Shown here: one piece after another, positions 1 to 7,545 of the stretch
Numbering within the stretch: position 1 is the stretch's first letter
How the letters are laid out: every line of letters starts with the position of its first letter
NCBI GenBank assembly: GCA_030049955.1
Contig: JASIJX010000470.1
Coordinates: 1-10,200, forward strand
From: Acidobacteriaceae bacterium
GTDB lineage: Bacteria > Acidobacteriota > Terriglobia > Terriglobales > Acidobacteriaceae
Reading direction: 5' to 3'
Length of the DNA: 10,200 nt
Position numbers and translations under genes: made by a program
Notes under the pieces: model-generated
Databases searched by the model: none
Seen by the model: only the letters and a program-made list of their open reading frames with translations
Told to the model about the DNA's origin: nothing

Positions 1-741
1 TTTGGGGTGGGCGCCGTACCGGCGGCGCTGTTGCTGGGTCTATTGTGGGCGCTGCCGCCCGATCCGCGGAGATCCGCACGGCAGCTTGAGCCTGCAGAAG
101 CCGCTGCCGCGCCTGGCGAGATGCTTTTCCACGAGCGGTTGTTTCAGCGCAAGTATCTGCGGCCACTGGCATGGGCCACGAGCATTGCGGTCTTCAACCA
201 GCTCTCGGGCGTGAACATTTTGCTGCTGTATCTGCTCGATGTGCTCTCGAGCGCTGGTCTCGGGCGGCTGCTGGGCCATACTTACACGGTCTGGATCTCG
301 AGCCTCAGCCTTGCGTTCACGTTCGTCGGATTGAGTTTTGTCGACCGGCTGGGGCGCAAGCCGCTGTTGATTCTCGGCTCGGCGGGGATGTTCGCCTGCC
401 TTGCGGCGCTGGCTGCGGCGATTCCGCTGCACATGGCTGCGGCCGGCTACCTGGTGATCATCGCGGCCTACAACCTGTGCTTCGCCTTTTCGCAGGGAAC
501 GGTGGTGTGGGTTTATCTCAGCGAGCTATTTCCGCCGGCGGTGCGCGGAGCGGGCCAAGGCTATGGCGCGACCGTGCACTGGGTAGCAAATGCGGCGCTC
601 ATCTGGCTGTTTCCCGTTGTGCAGCACGCAGCGCCTGCGGCCAGTTTTTATGGACTGGCAGCGATGATGGCGATACAGATTGTTGTTGTCTGGCTCTGGT
701 ACCCGGAGACCCGCGGCGCGGCGCCTGGCGCAGTGGCATAA
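1..741 (+). CDS. MFS sugar transporter, sugar porter family (5'-truncated, C-terminal half)
   Basis: Inner-membrane secondary transporter, most likely a sugar/H+ symporter. The reading frame is open from base 1, so the N-terminal half lies outside the window and the GTG at 7 is not a credible start. Visible are about six hydrophobic segments, matching TM7-12 plus the end of TM6. Sugar-porter hallmarks are present: NQLSGVN in TM7 (sugar-binding Q/N region), DRLGRK at 343-360 in the TM8-9 loop, SELFPPAVRG after TM10, and PETRG at 703-717 just after the last TM (the family's PETKG motif). The protein ends normally about 10 residues after that motif. Substrate cannot be read from the sequence; the neighbouring LacI regulator and GH42 enzyme suggest a hexose such as galactose (inference). 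The stop is 67 bp before the regulator's first ATG, so co-transcription is possible. Confidence 0.93.
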   Translation, partial: FGVGAVPAALLLGLLWALPPDPRRSARQLEPAEAAAAPGEMLFHERLFQRKYLRPLAWATSIAVFNQLSGVNILLLYLLDVLSSAGLGRLLGHTYTVWISSLSLAFTFVGLSFVDRLGRKPLLILGSAGMFACLAALAAAIPLHMAAAGYLVIIAAYNLCFAFSQGTVVWVYLSELFPPAVRGAGQGYGATVHWVANAALIWLFPVVQHAAPAASFYGLAAMMAIQIVVVWLWYPETRGAAPGAVA

Positions 742-808
742 GGCAGACGATGCTGTAAACGGAGTACGATGGAAAACAAAACACGGTCAGCCGATCGATA
801 ACGAGGCC

Positions 809-1834
809 ATGAAACAGGCCATGAAAAAAAGCCACGCACCCACTCTGGTTGATGTCGCCCGCGAAGCCGGTGTTTCGCTCAAAACGGCATCGCGCGTACT
901 GAATCACTCGGTCAACGTAAGCGAGAAAAAGACGGAGAAGATTCGAAAGGTGATGGAACGGCTCGGCTATCGCCCGAATGAGCTGGCGCGCGGATTGAAG
1001 TCGCGCAAATCGGCCGCCATCGGCATGATCGTGCCCAACCTCTCCGATCCGTTTTTTTCGAGCGCCATCAAGGCGGCGCAGGAAGAAGCACGCGCCAACG
1101 GGCACGTGGTAATTCTTTCGAGCTCTGGCGGCTACGCGGATGTGGAGCGGAGGGAGATCGAGACGCTGGTGCGGCGGCAGATCGACGGGCTGGTGATCGC
1201 CCCGGCCGACAGTCACGAGAACCACCTTAGCTCGACCATTCCGGCCGATCTTCCGGTGGTCACCTTCGATGAGCCGGTGCAGTCGGCGCGCTACGATGTG
1301 GTGACGGTCACCAACCGCGAGAGCGCGCGCCAGGCGACCGCGCATATGATCGAGCGGCACAATGCGCGCAGCGTCGTGGCGATCGGAGCACGTCCGCATC
1401 TCTACACCTGCGCCGAGCGCGTGGCCGGTTATCGGGATGCCATGCAGAAAGCTGGCCTGGCGCCGCGCACCTGCCTGGTGCAGCACGAGAGCCAGTTGAC
1501 GCCGGAGTGGCTCGAAAAGGAGCTATTCGTCTCCGGCGGTGTTGATGCCATCTTCTCTCTTAACTGGGTCTGCACCATTCTTGTGCTCAAGGGGCTGCGC
1601 GCGCTCGGCCGGCAGGTGGGCCGCGACATACTTCTCATCTCCTTCGATGACTTCGACCTTGCCGAAATGCTCACGCCTTCTCTCTCGGCGGTGCGGCAGC
1701 CCTCCGAGAGGCTAGGCGCAGAGGCAACGCGATTGCTCTTCGAGCGGTTGAAAGGCAGCGCAGAGGGCGAGCCACGCTCGCTGGTTTTGCCTACGGAACT
1801 GGTTCTGCGCGAATCCTGCGGCTGCCGGCATTGA
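809..1834 (+). CDS. LacI/GalR-family transcriptional regulator
   Basis: Sugar-responsive DNA-binding regulator of about 341 aa, normal for the family. Numbering from the second ATG (821), the helix-turn-helix covers residues 8-29 (TLVDVAREAGVS, recognition helix KTASRVLN). The hinge follows (Y50, P52, N53, then L59 in RGLK, the position of the LacI Leu56 that intercalates at the operator centre). The rest is a periplasmic-binding-protein-like effector domain, starting with IGMIVPNLSDPFF and ending in the typical LVLRESCGC tail. Start choice is uncertain: ATG 809 and ATG 821 are in frame and neither has a well-spaced ribosome site (GAGG at 803-806 is 2 nt from 809). An in-frame TTG at 680 lies inside the transporter gene and is unlikely. 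Likely targets are the palindromes ahead of the receptor gene and perhaps the transporter. The effector is unknown; a galactoside or its product would fit the locus. Confidence 0.93.
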   Translation: MKQAMKKSHAPTLVDVAREAGVSLKTASRVLNHSVNVSEKKTEKIRKVMERLGYRPNELARGLKSRKSAAIGMIVPNLSDPFFSSAIKAAQEEARANGHVVILSSSGGYADVERREIETLVRRQIDGLVIAPADSHENHLSSTIPADLPVVTFDEPVQSARYDVVTVTNRESARQATAHMIERHNARSVVAIGARPHLYTCAERVAGYRDAMQKAGLAPRTCLVQHESQLTPEWLEKELFVSGGVDAIFSLNWVCTILVLKGLRALGRQVGRDILLISFDDFDLAEMLTPSLSAVRQPSERLGAEATRLLFERLKGSAEGEPRSLVLPTELVLRESCGCRH

Positions 1835-1954
1835 AAGTTCGTTTCCATCGCAATGGCCGGGATGTGCTTCCTGCACTGAGAGTTCCGAGTGTTGGCCGCC
1901 CGGCTAATACCGGAGAGATCACGGTCTCGAATCAATCGCTCTATTTTTAGATAA

Positions 1955-1974
1955 GTCATTTGAAATCAATTGAC
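1955..1974. promoter_or_regulatory. 20-bp imperfect palindrome, possible operator
   Basis: GTCATTTGAAATCAATTGAC reads as GTCA-n-TTGA-nn-TCAA-n-TGAC, with 8 of 10 positions matching between arms. It is centred about 40 bp upstream of the -35 box, a position more usual for an activator than for a direct repressor. The dyad is seen in the sequence; binding by any protein is inference. Confidence 0.35.
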
Positions 1975-1983
1975 TAAATCCTA

Positions 1984-1995
1984 GAGAACGCTCTC
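1984..1995. promoter_or_regulatory. Candidate LacI-family operator, upstream site
   Basis: GAGAACGCTCTC is a 12-bp dyad (5 of 6 positions symmetric) with a central CG, the step that the hinge leucine of LacI-family proteins intercalates. It ends 9 bp before the -35 box of the receptor promoter. A second dyad of the same plan (GAnAnCGnTnTC) sits at 2047-2058. Centres are 63 bp apart, close to six helical turns, which would suit a looped repressor. Assignment to the adjacent regulator is inference from position and architecture. Confidence 0.5.
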
Positions 1996-2004
1996 GAAAA
2001 GCCC

Positions 2005-2033
2005 TTGACAATGTCAATAGGGAGAGCTACTAT
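2005..2033 (+). promoter_or_regulatory. Sigma70-like promoter for the TonB receptor gene
   Basis: A perfect -35 hexamer TTGACA (2005-2010) and a -10 hexamer TACTAT (2028-2033) are separated by the optimal 17 bp. Transcription should start near 2039-2041, giving a leader of roughly 52 nt before the ATG at 2093. The -35 box is the left arm of a perfect inverted repeat, TTGACA-A-TGTCAA (2005-2017), so a protein binding there would block polymerase. Confidence 0.75.
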
Positions 2034-2046
2034 CTCGCGCATGTTT

Positions 2047-2058
2047 GACATCGTTGTC
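2047..2058. promoter_or_regulatory. Candidate LacI-family operator, downstream site
   Basis: GACATCGTTGTC is a 12-bp dyad (5 of 6 positions symmetric) with a central CG, lying just after the predicted transcription start in the untranslated leader. It shares the pattern GAnAnCGnTnTC with the upstream site at 1984-1995. A repressor bound here would obstruct initiation or early elongation. The same bases could form a 4-bp RNA stem with a TCGT loop, so a role in RNA is a weaker alternative. Confidence 0.45.
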
Positions 2059-2092
2059 GCACCGGGCCATTTGCGAGAGGGGGAAATCGCAC

Positions 2093-5000
2093 ATGTCCAC
2101 ATTTACTCTGGGGGCCAAGAGATGCATTGACAAGCAAGGCGCAACTGGATGGATCGTATATGCGATCGGCGTCATCCTGATGCTGCTTTGCCCTTACCGT
2201 ATTAACGGACAAATAGATCAGGGCGCCATTACCGGCGTGGTCACGGACAGTACGGGAGCGGCTATTTCCGGCGCTCAAGTCACGTTGGCCAATCAGGGCA
2301 CAGGGTTGGTGCTCAGTACCAAAACCAATGCCAGCGGCGACTATTTCTTTACGCCGATCAAGACCGGAACTTACACGGTCAGCGCGTCGGCGCCAAACTT
2401 TGAAACCACTCAGCAAACCAACATCGTCCTGCACGTCACGGACCGGCTCAACATTCCGCTCGCGCTCAGACCGGGTAATGTATCAGCCACGGTCACCGTC
2501 ACTTCCGCTGCGCCGCTTATGCAGGTCGAAACCGGTGAAACCGCGGTCGACATCAGTTCGCAATTTCTCAACGACTCGCCGCTGGCCAACCGCAACTGGG
2601 TCTACATTGCGCAAGAGGCCGCGGGCGTGGTGCCTTCCAACGGCACGCGCGGCGGCGGAACGGGCGATTTTGAGGCCAACGGCCAGCACGCCGAGCAGAA
2701 CAATTTCATCCTCGATGGCGTGGACAACAACATCAACATCATCGACTACATGAATGGGTCGACCTACAACATTGCGCCGCCGCCGGATGCAATCTCTGAG
2801 TTCAAGCTAGAGACCAGCGATTACAGTGCGGAAATCGGCCGCGGCCACGGCACAGTTCTGAATGCCACTACCAAGTCGGGGACCAATCAATTCCATGGGG
2901 ATCTGTGGGAGTATTTCAGAAACACAGATATTGATGCGATCCCATGGAATACCAACCGGGCGCTGCCGATTCCTCCCTTCCACCTGAACCAGTTTGGGGC
3001 GACCTTCGGCGGACCGATCATCCACAACAAGCTGTTCTATTTTGGCGATATTCAGGACTCGCGATACGCTTTCGGCCAGCCAACCACCACATATTCAGTC
3101 CCCACGCCGCTGGAACGCCAGGGCAATTTCACTGAGTTGCTGAATCCAGCGCTGACCTCGAACGCCGAGCCCATTATTATTTACGAGCCCAACTGCAATG
3201 CGGGCAAATATGCATGGAGCGGCTCCGGCAGCACGGCGGTGCCTACAACGCTTAGCGGTTGTTTGCAGCAAAACGGATCGTCTTCGACAACAGTGAATGG
3301 ATATACATATCCGACCGGGCAAAACGTGTTCAATCCTGCCTCGCTCGACACCGTCGCGCAGAATATTCTCAATCTCTACCCGAAGCCCAACGCCAACGGC
3401 TGGAACTCGAGCAACAACTCGAATAACTCGACGGTTGCGGGAACGACATTCAACAACTACGTCGTCAGCCTCTATGAGTGGTCCGATCCTTTCCAGTGGG
3501 ACCAGCGCGTGGACTGGAACCTCAGCAGCCGAGACCAGGCCTACGTACGCTACAGCTACCAGCACCTTATGAACGTCCTCACATCGCCTTTGGGCCCGAT
3601 CCTCGACGGCTATGGAGGTTTCCAGGGCCACACCGAGAACTACCTGAGCGAAAACGTCATGGTCAGCGAGACGCATACGTTCTCTCCCACGCTGATCAAT
3701 GAGTTCCGTTTTGGCTTCAACTGGGGCAAATTCGCAAATCTGCAGTACAACGACAATGTCAACGAGGCGGCCTCGCTTGGCATGAACAATATGCCGTTCT
3801 CACAAGGGCCATTAAACGGTGGCTTGCCGCCGGTCACCATCAGCGGCAACGCTAGCATCCAAGCCTTCGGCTCGCACAGCAACGACCCTTCGATCGAAGG
3901 CGAGAATATCTACCAAATTCTCGATAATGTGACCAAGACGATGGGCAACCACTCCCTGAAGATGGGGTTTGAATTCATGCCCATTCGCGACTACGGAACC
4001 GCCGTAGGCGCATCGAGAGGCACATACACATTCAGCGGCCAATTCACGAGCCTTACCGGCATCAGCAATACGGGCAGCGGCGTGGCGGACTTTATTGCGC
4101 AGGGCTATACGCCCAGCGGCTCGCTCACCGGCACCGACAATATGGGCGGCGGCGGCCTGAGCAATTATGAGCTGAACAACTGGGACTACGGATACATCGC
4201 CGGGTACATTCAGGACAACTGGAGAACTACGCGCAAATTGACCCTCGATTTTGGTATCCGCTACGAGTACTTCACGCCGAAAAAGGAGAATGCGGGCGCG
4301 TGGGTGAACTGGGTGCGTGAGACTGGCCAGGTGGGCCCGAACGGCGGCTACGGCTCGGCGTTGTTTGAACTGCCGGCCAATAACCGGGGCGTAGCGATTG
4401 CCCAGGGCATCGCCTCGCTGTTGGCCTACGACAACATTCAGATCGCTTACAGCGCCAATCCGTACCTCTCCACTTTCCCGAAAGCGAATTGGTCGCCCAG
4501 GCTGGGCGTTGCCTACCAAGTAGACAACAGGACTGTGGTGCGTATGGGCGGGGGCATTTTCTTCGGCGGCTTTGAACCGGGCGGCGGTTCTTCGCAAACC
4601 CAGAACGTGCCGTTTGTCATCAGCTCGAACCTGACCTTGAACGGCTGCGCCAGCAATGCGGGCAGCGGCACAGGTGGATACTGCCCGTCGTTGTACGCGC
4701 AGAGCGATACGCTCGAGAACGGGCTGCAGTCGTTTATCGGTAATGGCATTGCGAACTATGTCTCGTTCCCTAACATCGAGGAGCAGGACCCGGTGATGCA
4801 CGTGCCCTACACCTTCAACTACAACCTGAGCGTGGAGCGGGCTCTTACCGGAAGCATGACCGCGACCGTGGGTTACATCGGCAACCTCGGACGGCATCTG
4901 GTCACGCTGGTCAATGGGCCGGCTATGCCACAGGCGCTGACAGTAGCAGGCCCCAATAACAAGAGCCTGAGTTCCGCACCGCAGTGGAACTCGGCCCAAT

Positions 5001-5950
5001 GGATGACCTGGGAGGGCGAGAACGATTACAACTCCTTCCAGGCCACCGTGCAAAAGCGCTATGCCCATGGTTTGAGCTTCCTGGGAACTTACACCTGGGC
5101 GCATTCGATTGACGATACTGCAGACCTGCTCGGCGGCGACATCAACGGATATCGCATGGCAGCGCTGATCCCCGTGCAGATGGACCGGACAAATTCCAAC
5201 TACGATGTACGCAATCGCGTCAGCGTCAACGGGGATTACGAGCTCCCGTTTGGGCGCGGACGCACATTCCTCAACCGCTCCGGCGTGATGGACGAGATCA
5301 TCGGTGGGTGGAAGACGAATCTGACTTGGCTTGCACAGACGGGCGAGCCGTTCACCGTGGGAATTTCGAACCAGACGAACGCACAGGGCCCGTATAACAA
5401 CCATGCGCACAAAATCGCCAGTCCGTTTGCGACGAATCTCACTTCGCCGGTATCGACTTCAACCACCAATTCCCCGGGCGTGAGCGCATGTCCTACGCAG
5501 GCAAAGACCATTACCCACTGGTATAACGAGTGCGCCTTTACCAATCCGTTGGGAAGCGCGCAAGTGGCGGCTTATGCCACGGGAACATACCAATATTCGT
5601 CGCCTCAGATTTCAGGAGACACGCCGATCACGGTTGCGGCGGGCACGCCCTACATCAACACTCTGGCCGCAGCGCTGCCGTTCTTGGGAGACGTTTCCAA
5701 CAATGTTCCGGGCCCTGGATACTGGCGCGTGAACATGTCGATGTTCAAAGACTTCAGGACATGGCATGAACAGTACCTCGAATTCCGGGCCGATGCATTC
5801 AACCTGTTCAATCACCCGACCTGGGCCAACCCTTCGTCCAGCACGGGAGACAACGCGGGCAATGCCGGAGTCATTACTGCTCCGATCAGCTTCCAGAACA
5901 ACACCATCGATGCGCGATTCTTCCAGCTATCCGGGAAGTACGTGTTTTAA
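2093..5950 (+). CDS. TonB-dependent outer-membrane receptor, Oar-like, with carboxypeptidase-regulatory-like N-terminal domain
   Basis: Outer-membrane beta-barrel of 1285 aa that imports large solutes using TonB energy. ATG 2093 is chosen for its ribosome site (AGGGGGA, 8 nt spacing) and for giving a signal peptide (hydrophobic core about residues 20-33, likely cleavage near NGQ at 38-40). The TTG at 2045 would place the start right at the transcription start. Residues about 44-125 form a CarboxypepD_reg-like Ig fold (GAITGVVTDSTGAAISGAQV, then YTVSASAPNF). A plug domain follows (about 130-260, with NNFILDGVDNN), then the barrel, ending in DAFNLFNHP and KYVF with the C-terminal aromatic needed for barrel assembly. 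Six barrel-region cysteines fall in three close pairs (368/390, 852/864, 1133/1147), probably surface-loop disulfides. Substrate is not readable; a beta-galactosidase downstream suggests a galactose-containing glycan (inference). It has its own strong promoter with operator-like sites. Confidence 0.93.
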   Translation: MSTFTLGAKRCIDKQGATGWIVYAIGVILMLLCPYRINGQIDQGAITGVVTDSTGAAISGAQVTLANQGTGLVLSTKTNASGDYFFTPIKTGTYTVSASAPNFETTQQTNIVLHVTDRLNIPLALRPGNVSATVTVTSAAPLMQVETGETAVDISSQFLNDSPLANRNWVYIAQEAAGVVPSNGTRGGGTGDFEANGQHAEQNNFILDGVDNNINIIDYMNGSTYNIAPPPDAISEFKLETSDYSAEIGRGHGTVLNATTKSGTNQFHGDLWEYFRNTDIDAIPWNTNRALPIPPFHLNQFGATFGGPIIHNKLFYFGDIQDSRYAFGQPTTTYSVPTPLERQGNFTELLNPALTSNAEPIIIYEPNCNAGKYAWSGSGSTAVPTTLSGCLQQNGSSSTTVNGYTYPTGQNVFNPASLDTVAQNILNLYPKPNANGWNSSNNSNNSTVAGTTFNNYVVSLYEWSDPFQWDQRVDWNLSSRDQAYVRYSYQHLMNVLTSPLGPILDGYGGFQGHTENYLSENVMVSETHTFSPTLINEFRFGFNWGKFANLQYNDNVNEAASLGMNNMPFSQGPLNGGLPPVTISGNASIQAFGSHSNDPSIEGENIYQILDNVTKTMGNHSLKMGFEFMPIRDYGTAVGASRGTYTFSGQFTSLTGISNTGSGVADFIAQGYTPSGSLTGTDNMGGGGLSNYELNNWDYGYIAGYIQDNWRTTRKLTLDFGIRYEYFTPKKENAGAWVNWVRETGQVGPNGGYGSALFELPANNRGVAIAQGIASLLAYDNIQIAYSANPYLSTFPKANWSPRLGVAYQVDNRTVVRMGGGIFFGGFEPGGGSSQTQNVPFVISSNLTLNGCASNAGSGTGGYCPSLYAQSDTLENGLQSFIGNGIANYVSFPNIEEQDPVMHVPYTFNYNLSVERALTGSMTATVGYIGNLGRHLVTLVNGPAMPQALTVAGPNNKSLSSAPQWNSAQWMTWEGENDYNSFQATVQKRYAHGLSFLGTYTWAHSIDDTADLLGGDINGYRMAALIPVQMDRTNSNYDVRNRVSVNGDYELPFGRGRTFLNRSGVMDEIIGGWKTNLTWLAQTGEPFTVGISNQTNAQGPYNNHAHKIASPFATNLTSPVSTSTTNSPGVSACPTQAKTITHWYNECAFTNPLGSAQVAAYATGTYQYSSPQISGDTPITVAAGTPYINTLAAALPFLGDVSNNVPGPGYWRVNMSMFKDFRTWHEQYLEFRADAFNLFNHPTWANPSSSTGDNAGNAGVITAPISFQNNTIDARFFQLSGKYVF

Positions 5951-5986
5951 CGCAAAGTGTGGAACAGTGTACACGGGGCGAGCGCC

Positions 5987-6010
5987 AGCATGGGCTTCAG
6001 CCCCGGTGCT
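5987..6010. repeat. Intergenic hairpin, possibly REP-like
   Basis: Just after the receptor gene, AGCA-T-GGGC-TTCA-GCCC-CGG-TGCT can fold into a stem with a four-base loop and an internal bulge. No T run follows, so a standard intrinsic terminator is unlikely. GGGCTTCAGCCC-type hairpins resemble repetitive intergenic palindromes that I associate with acidobacterial genomes, but a single copy in this window cannot prove a repeat family. A perfect 8-bp palindrome, GTGTACAC, lies nearby at 5967-5974. Confidence 0.3.
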
Positions 6011-6104
6011 CCTCGAGCCGGCACCGATAACCCGAGCGGCAGACCGCTACGCACACCTTCCTGGTGGACGACTACAACGCAGGCGGACAGATCCACGCGA
6101 CGCG

Positions 6105-6257
6105 GATGCATTCAACCTGTTTAACCACCCATCGCTCGGCAATCCGGGCACGACCAGCCTGACCGGTTCGGCGGGGCAGATTACCGGTCCGGTGAGCCTG
6201 CAGAACAACGTCCCAGATGCGCGGTTTTTCCAGTTGGCCGCAAAGTACGTGTTCTAA
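6105..6257 (+). pseudogene. 3'-end remnant of a second TonB-dependent receptor gene
   Basis: Translating from 6105 gives 50 residues, DAFNLFNHPSLGNPGTTS through DARFFQLAAKYVF and a stop. This matches the last ~53 residues of the intact receptor just upstream (DAFNLFNHP ... DARFFQLSGKYVF). Seventeen bases, GATGCATTCAACCTGTT, are identical at 5792-5808 and 6105-6121. The rest diverges, including SLGNPGTTSLTGSAG in place of TWANPSSSTGDNAG, so this is the tail of a related but different receptor rather than a fresh duplication. Nothing receptor-like can be read upstream of 6105 in this frame, and there is no start or signal peptide. The frame is open back to 5766 only because it shadows the intact gene. 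It is likely a leftover of a tandem receptor pair collapsed by deletion or recombination. The bases between 5951 and 6104 and from 6258 to 6348 show no gene. Confidence 0.75.
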
Positions 6258-6348
6258 AGAGCATTCACAAATCCGCCCGCGGTGGCGACTGCCGGAATAG
6301 CGCTCGCCCCGCGTTCAAAATTGCGCTCTTTCTCTGTGGTCGCATAAG

Positions 6349-7545
6349 ATGTGGCCGAAGAAAAGAATTACCAAATTGAGGAGTTGTGGACTGGATACAC
6401 TACGCGAAATCGCCCAGAGAACGGCGCTCACCCGGCGCGACTTTTTGCGCGCTGCGGCGCTGGCGGGCGCAAACTGGCCTCTACATTCCCTCGCCTCGAC
6501 GCGCAGCAGTTTTTCCGGCGGGACGCAAAAGGCGGTTGTCGTAACTTTTGGCGGCGGGGCGCGCGATGAAGAAACCTTTGCGCCGGAAGGCCAGGAGAAT
6601 ATTCCTCACCTGATGGGCGAGCTGCTTCCGCAGGCTACTTTCTGCACGCAGGTCATCAATCGCGGCATCCTTGGCCATTACGTAGCCACGGCCAGCCTTG
6701 CCACAGGGGCATACGAAACATTCGACAACTTTGCCGATGTAGCGCCGCAGAATCCGACGGTCTTCGAATATTTTCGAAGGGGATTGGGCCGGCCGGTGCA
6801 CGACGCGTGGGTCATTGCGCCGAGCAACGGCTTTAATCGCATCGGCCAGAGCAACGGCAGCCTGATTGCGCCGGGTTATGGGGCACAGGTGCTTTTGCCG
6901 AAGCACCTGCTGCGCGCGGCCCTGGGGTCGAAGGGCAAAGTCGCGCAAGGATTCGAGTATCTGTACCAGGACAACTACGAAGACCCGCTGTATGTGCCGC
7001 CACAGATCCGCGAGGATGTAGAACTGGAAAAGCTCGACAGGGTGTTGCACGTTGCCGCGGACCAGTTTGCCGGCCATGCGCAGACTCTTACCAGCGCCGA
7101 CGAGTTGTCGGTTTTTATCTTGCGGCAACTGATGCAATGGGTTTCGCCGAGCCTGATCTGGATCACGCTGCACGATATGGATGTTGCGCATACGGGAGCT
7201 TACTCGCTCTATGTGGAAGGCATACGGCGGACCGACCGGCTGTGCAGCGAGATCTGGAACCTGATCGAAAGCGATCCGGAATATAAAGGCCGCACGACGA
7301 TGTTCGTGCTTCCAGATTTCGGACGCGATTCCGATTTGGATTCCGCGGGGAATGGGTTCCAGCATCATCGCACCGGCGATCCGCTATCGCGAACGACGTG
7401 GATGATGGCGCTCGGCCCGCATGTGCGGCAGAACGCGACGGTCGACCGGCCGCTCGAGAGCGTCGACCTTGTTCCAACACTGGGCGGGCTGCTGGGCTTT
7501 GCCACTCCACATTCCATTGGCAAGCCAATAGCGGAGGTTCTCTGA
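6349..7545 (+). CDS. Tat-exported alkaline phosphatase/DUF1501-like fold protein
   Basis: Predicted exported protein of 398 aa; substrate unknown. A twin-arginine signal (TRRDFL, residues 28-33, then AAALAG) indicates export of a folded, probably metal-containing protein. The mature part has the order of the alkaline phosphatase superfamily. First comes a strand with a loop at 62-78 (AVVVTFGGGARDEETF), where the nucleophile region would be. Next is HDMDVAH at 275-281 followed by YVEGIRRTD (compare the D..GH metal motif), then LPDFGRD at 321-327 and FQHH at 337-340. The DFGR ... HH pattern resembles DUF1501 proteins (EFGR ... DHH) more than classical phosphatases (SDHG). No enzymatic activity can be claimed. 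The ATG at 6349 lacks a clear ribosome site; an in-frame CTG at 6391 has AGGAG 7 nt upstream and would shorten the n-region by 14 residues. The gene overlaps the next one as TGATG. Confidence 0.8.
   Translation: MWPKKRITKLRSCGLDTLREIAQRTALTRRDFLRAAALAGANWPLHSLASTRSSFSGGTQKAVVVTFGGGARDEETFAPEGQENIPHLMGELLPQATFCTQVINRGILGHYVATASLATGAYETFDNFADVAPQNPTVFEYFRRGLGRPVHDAWVIAPSNGFNRIGQSNGSLIAPGYGAQVLLPKHLLRAALGSKGKVAQGFEYLYQDNYEDPLYVPPQIREDVELEKLDRVLHVAADQFAGHAQTLTSADELSVFILRQLMQWVSPSLIWITLHDMDVAHTGAYSLYVEGIRRTDRLCSEIWNLIESDPEYKGRTTMFVLPDFGRDSDLDSAGNGFQHHRTGDPLSRTTWMMALGPHVRQNATVDRPLESVDLVPTLGGLLGFATPHSIGKPIAEVL

Larger units (their letters stand above)
1835..2092 (+). promoter_or_regulatory. Regulatory intergenic region upstream of the TonB receptor gene
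   Basis: This 258-bp gap separates the regulator from the receptor. It is more AT-rich than its surroundings between about 1930 and 2035. It holds a sigma70-like promoter (2005-2033), two LacI-type dyads with central CG (1984-1995 and 2047-2058), a palindrome over the -35 box (2005-2017) and a 20-bp dyad (1955-1974). A looser GAGA...TCTC pair lies at 1915-1928. The ribosome site AGGGGGA at 2078-2084 precedes the ATG at 2093 by 8 nt. I see no convincing intrinsic terminator for the regulator gene: no GC hairpin followed by a T run. Confidence 0.75.

Noticed and set aside
769..801. 10-codon ORF (MENKTRSADR) with GGAG 4 nt upstream, between the transporter and the regulator
   Set aside because: It could be a leader peptide, but it is too short to support and shows no attenuator-like structure or run of a single codon.
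1915..1928. GAGATCACGGTCTC as a third operator
   Set aside because: The arms match only partly, the centre is not CG, and the spacing differs by 2 bp from the other two sites, so it is too weak to call.
2041..2130. 29-codon ORF starting with an ATG at the predicted transcription start of the receptor mRNA
   Set aside because: It would be leaderless and overlaps the receptor start out of frame. The receptor ATG has a good ribosome site, and nothing in the short peptide looks conserved.
3812..5410. Long open frame on the minus strand opposite the receptor
   Set aside because: It is the antisense shadow of a clearly coding gene. The translation is rich in Arg, Val, Ala and His without domain features, and there is no start context.
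5766..6257. 163-codon open frame running from inside the receptor gene to 6257
   Set aside because: Its first part is an out-of-frame reading of the receptor's 3' end, and only the last 50 codons look like protein. It is better described as a receptor remnant than as a gene.
6481..7368. 295-codon minus-strand open frame opposite the phosphatase-like gene
   Set aside because: It is a codon-bias shadow: the plus-strand protein has a Tat signal and superfamily motifs, while this one has none.
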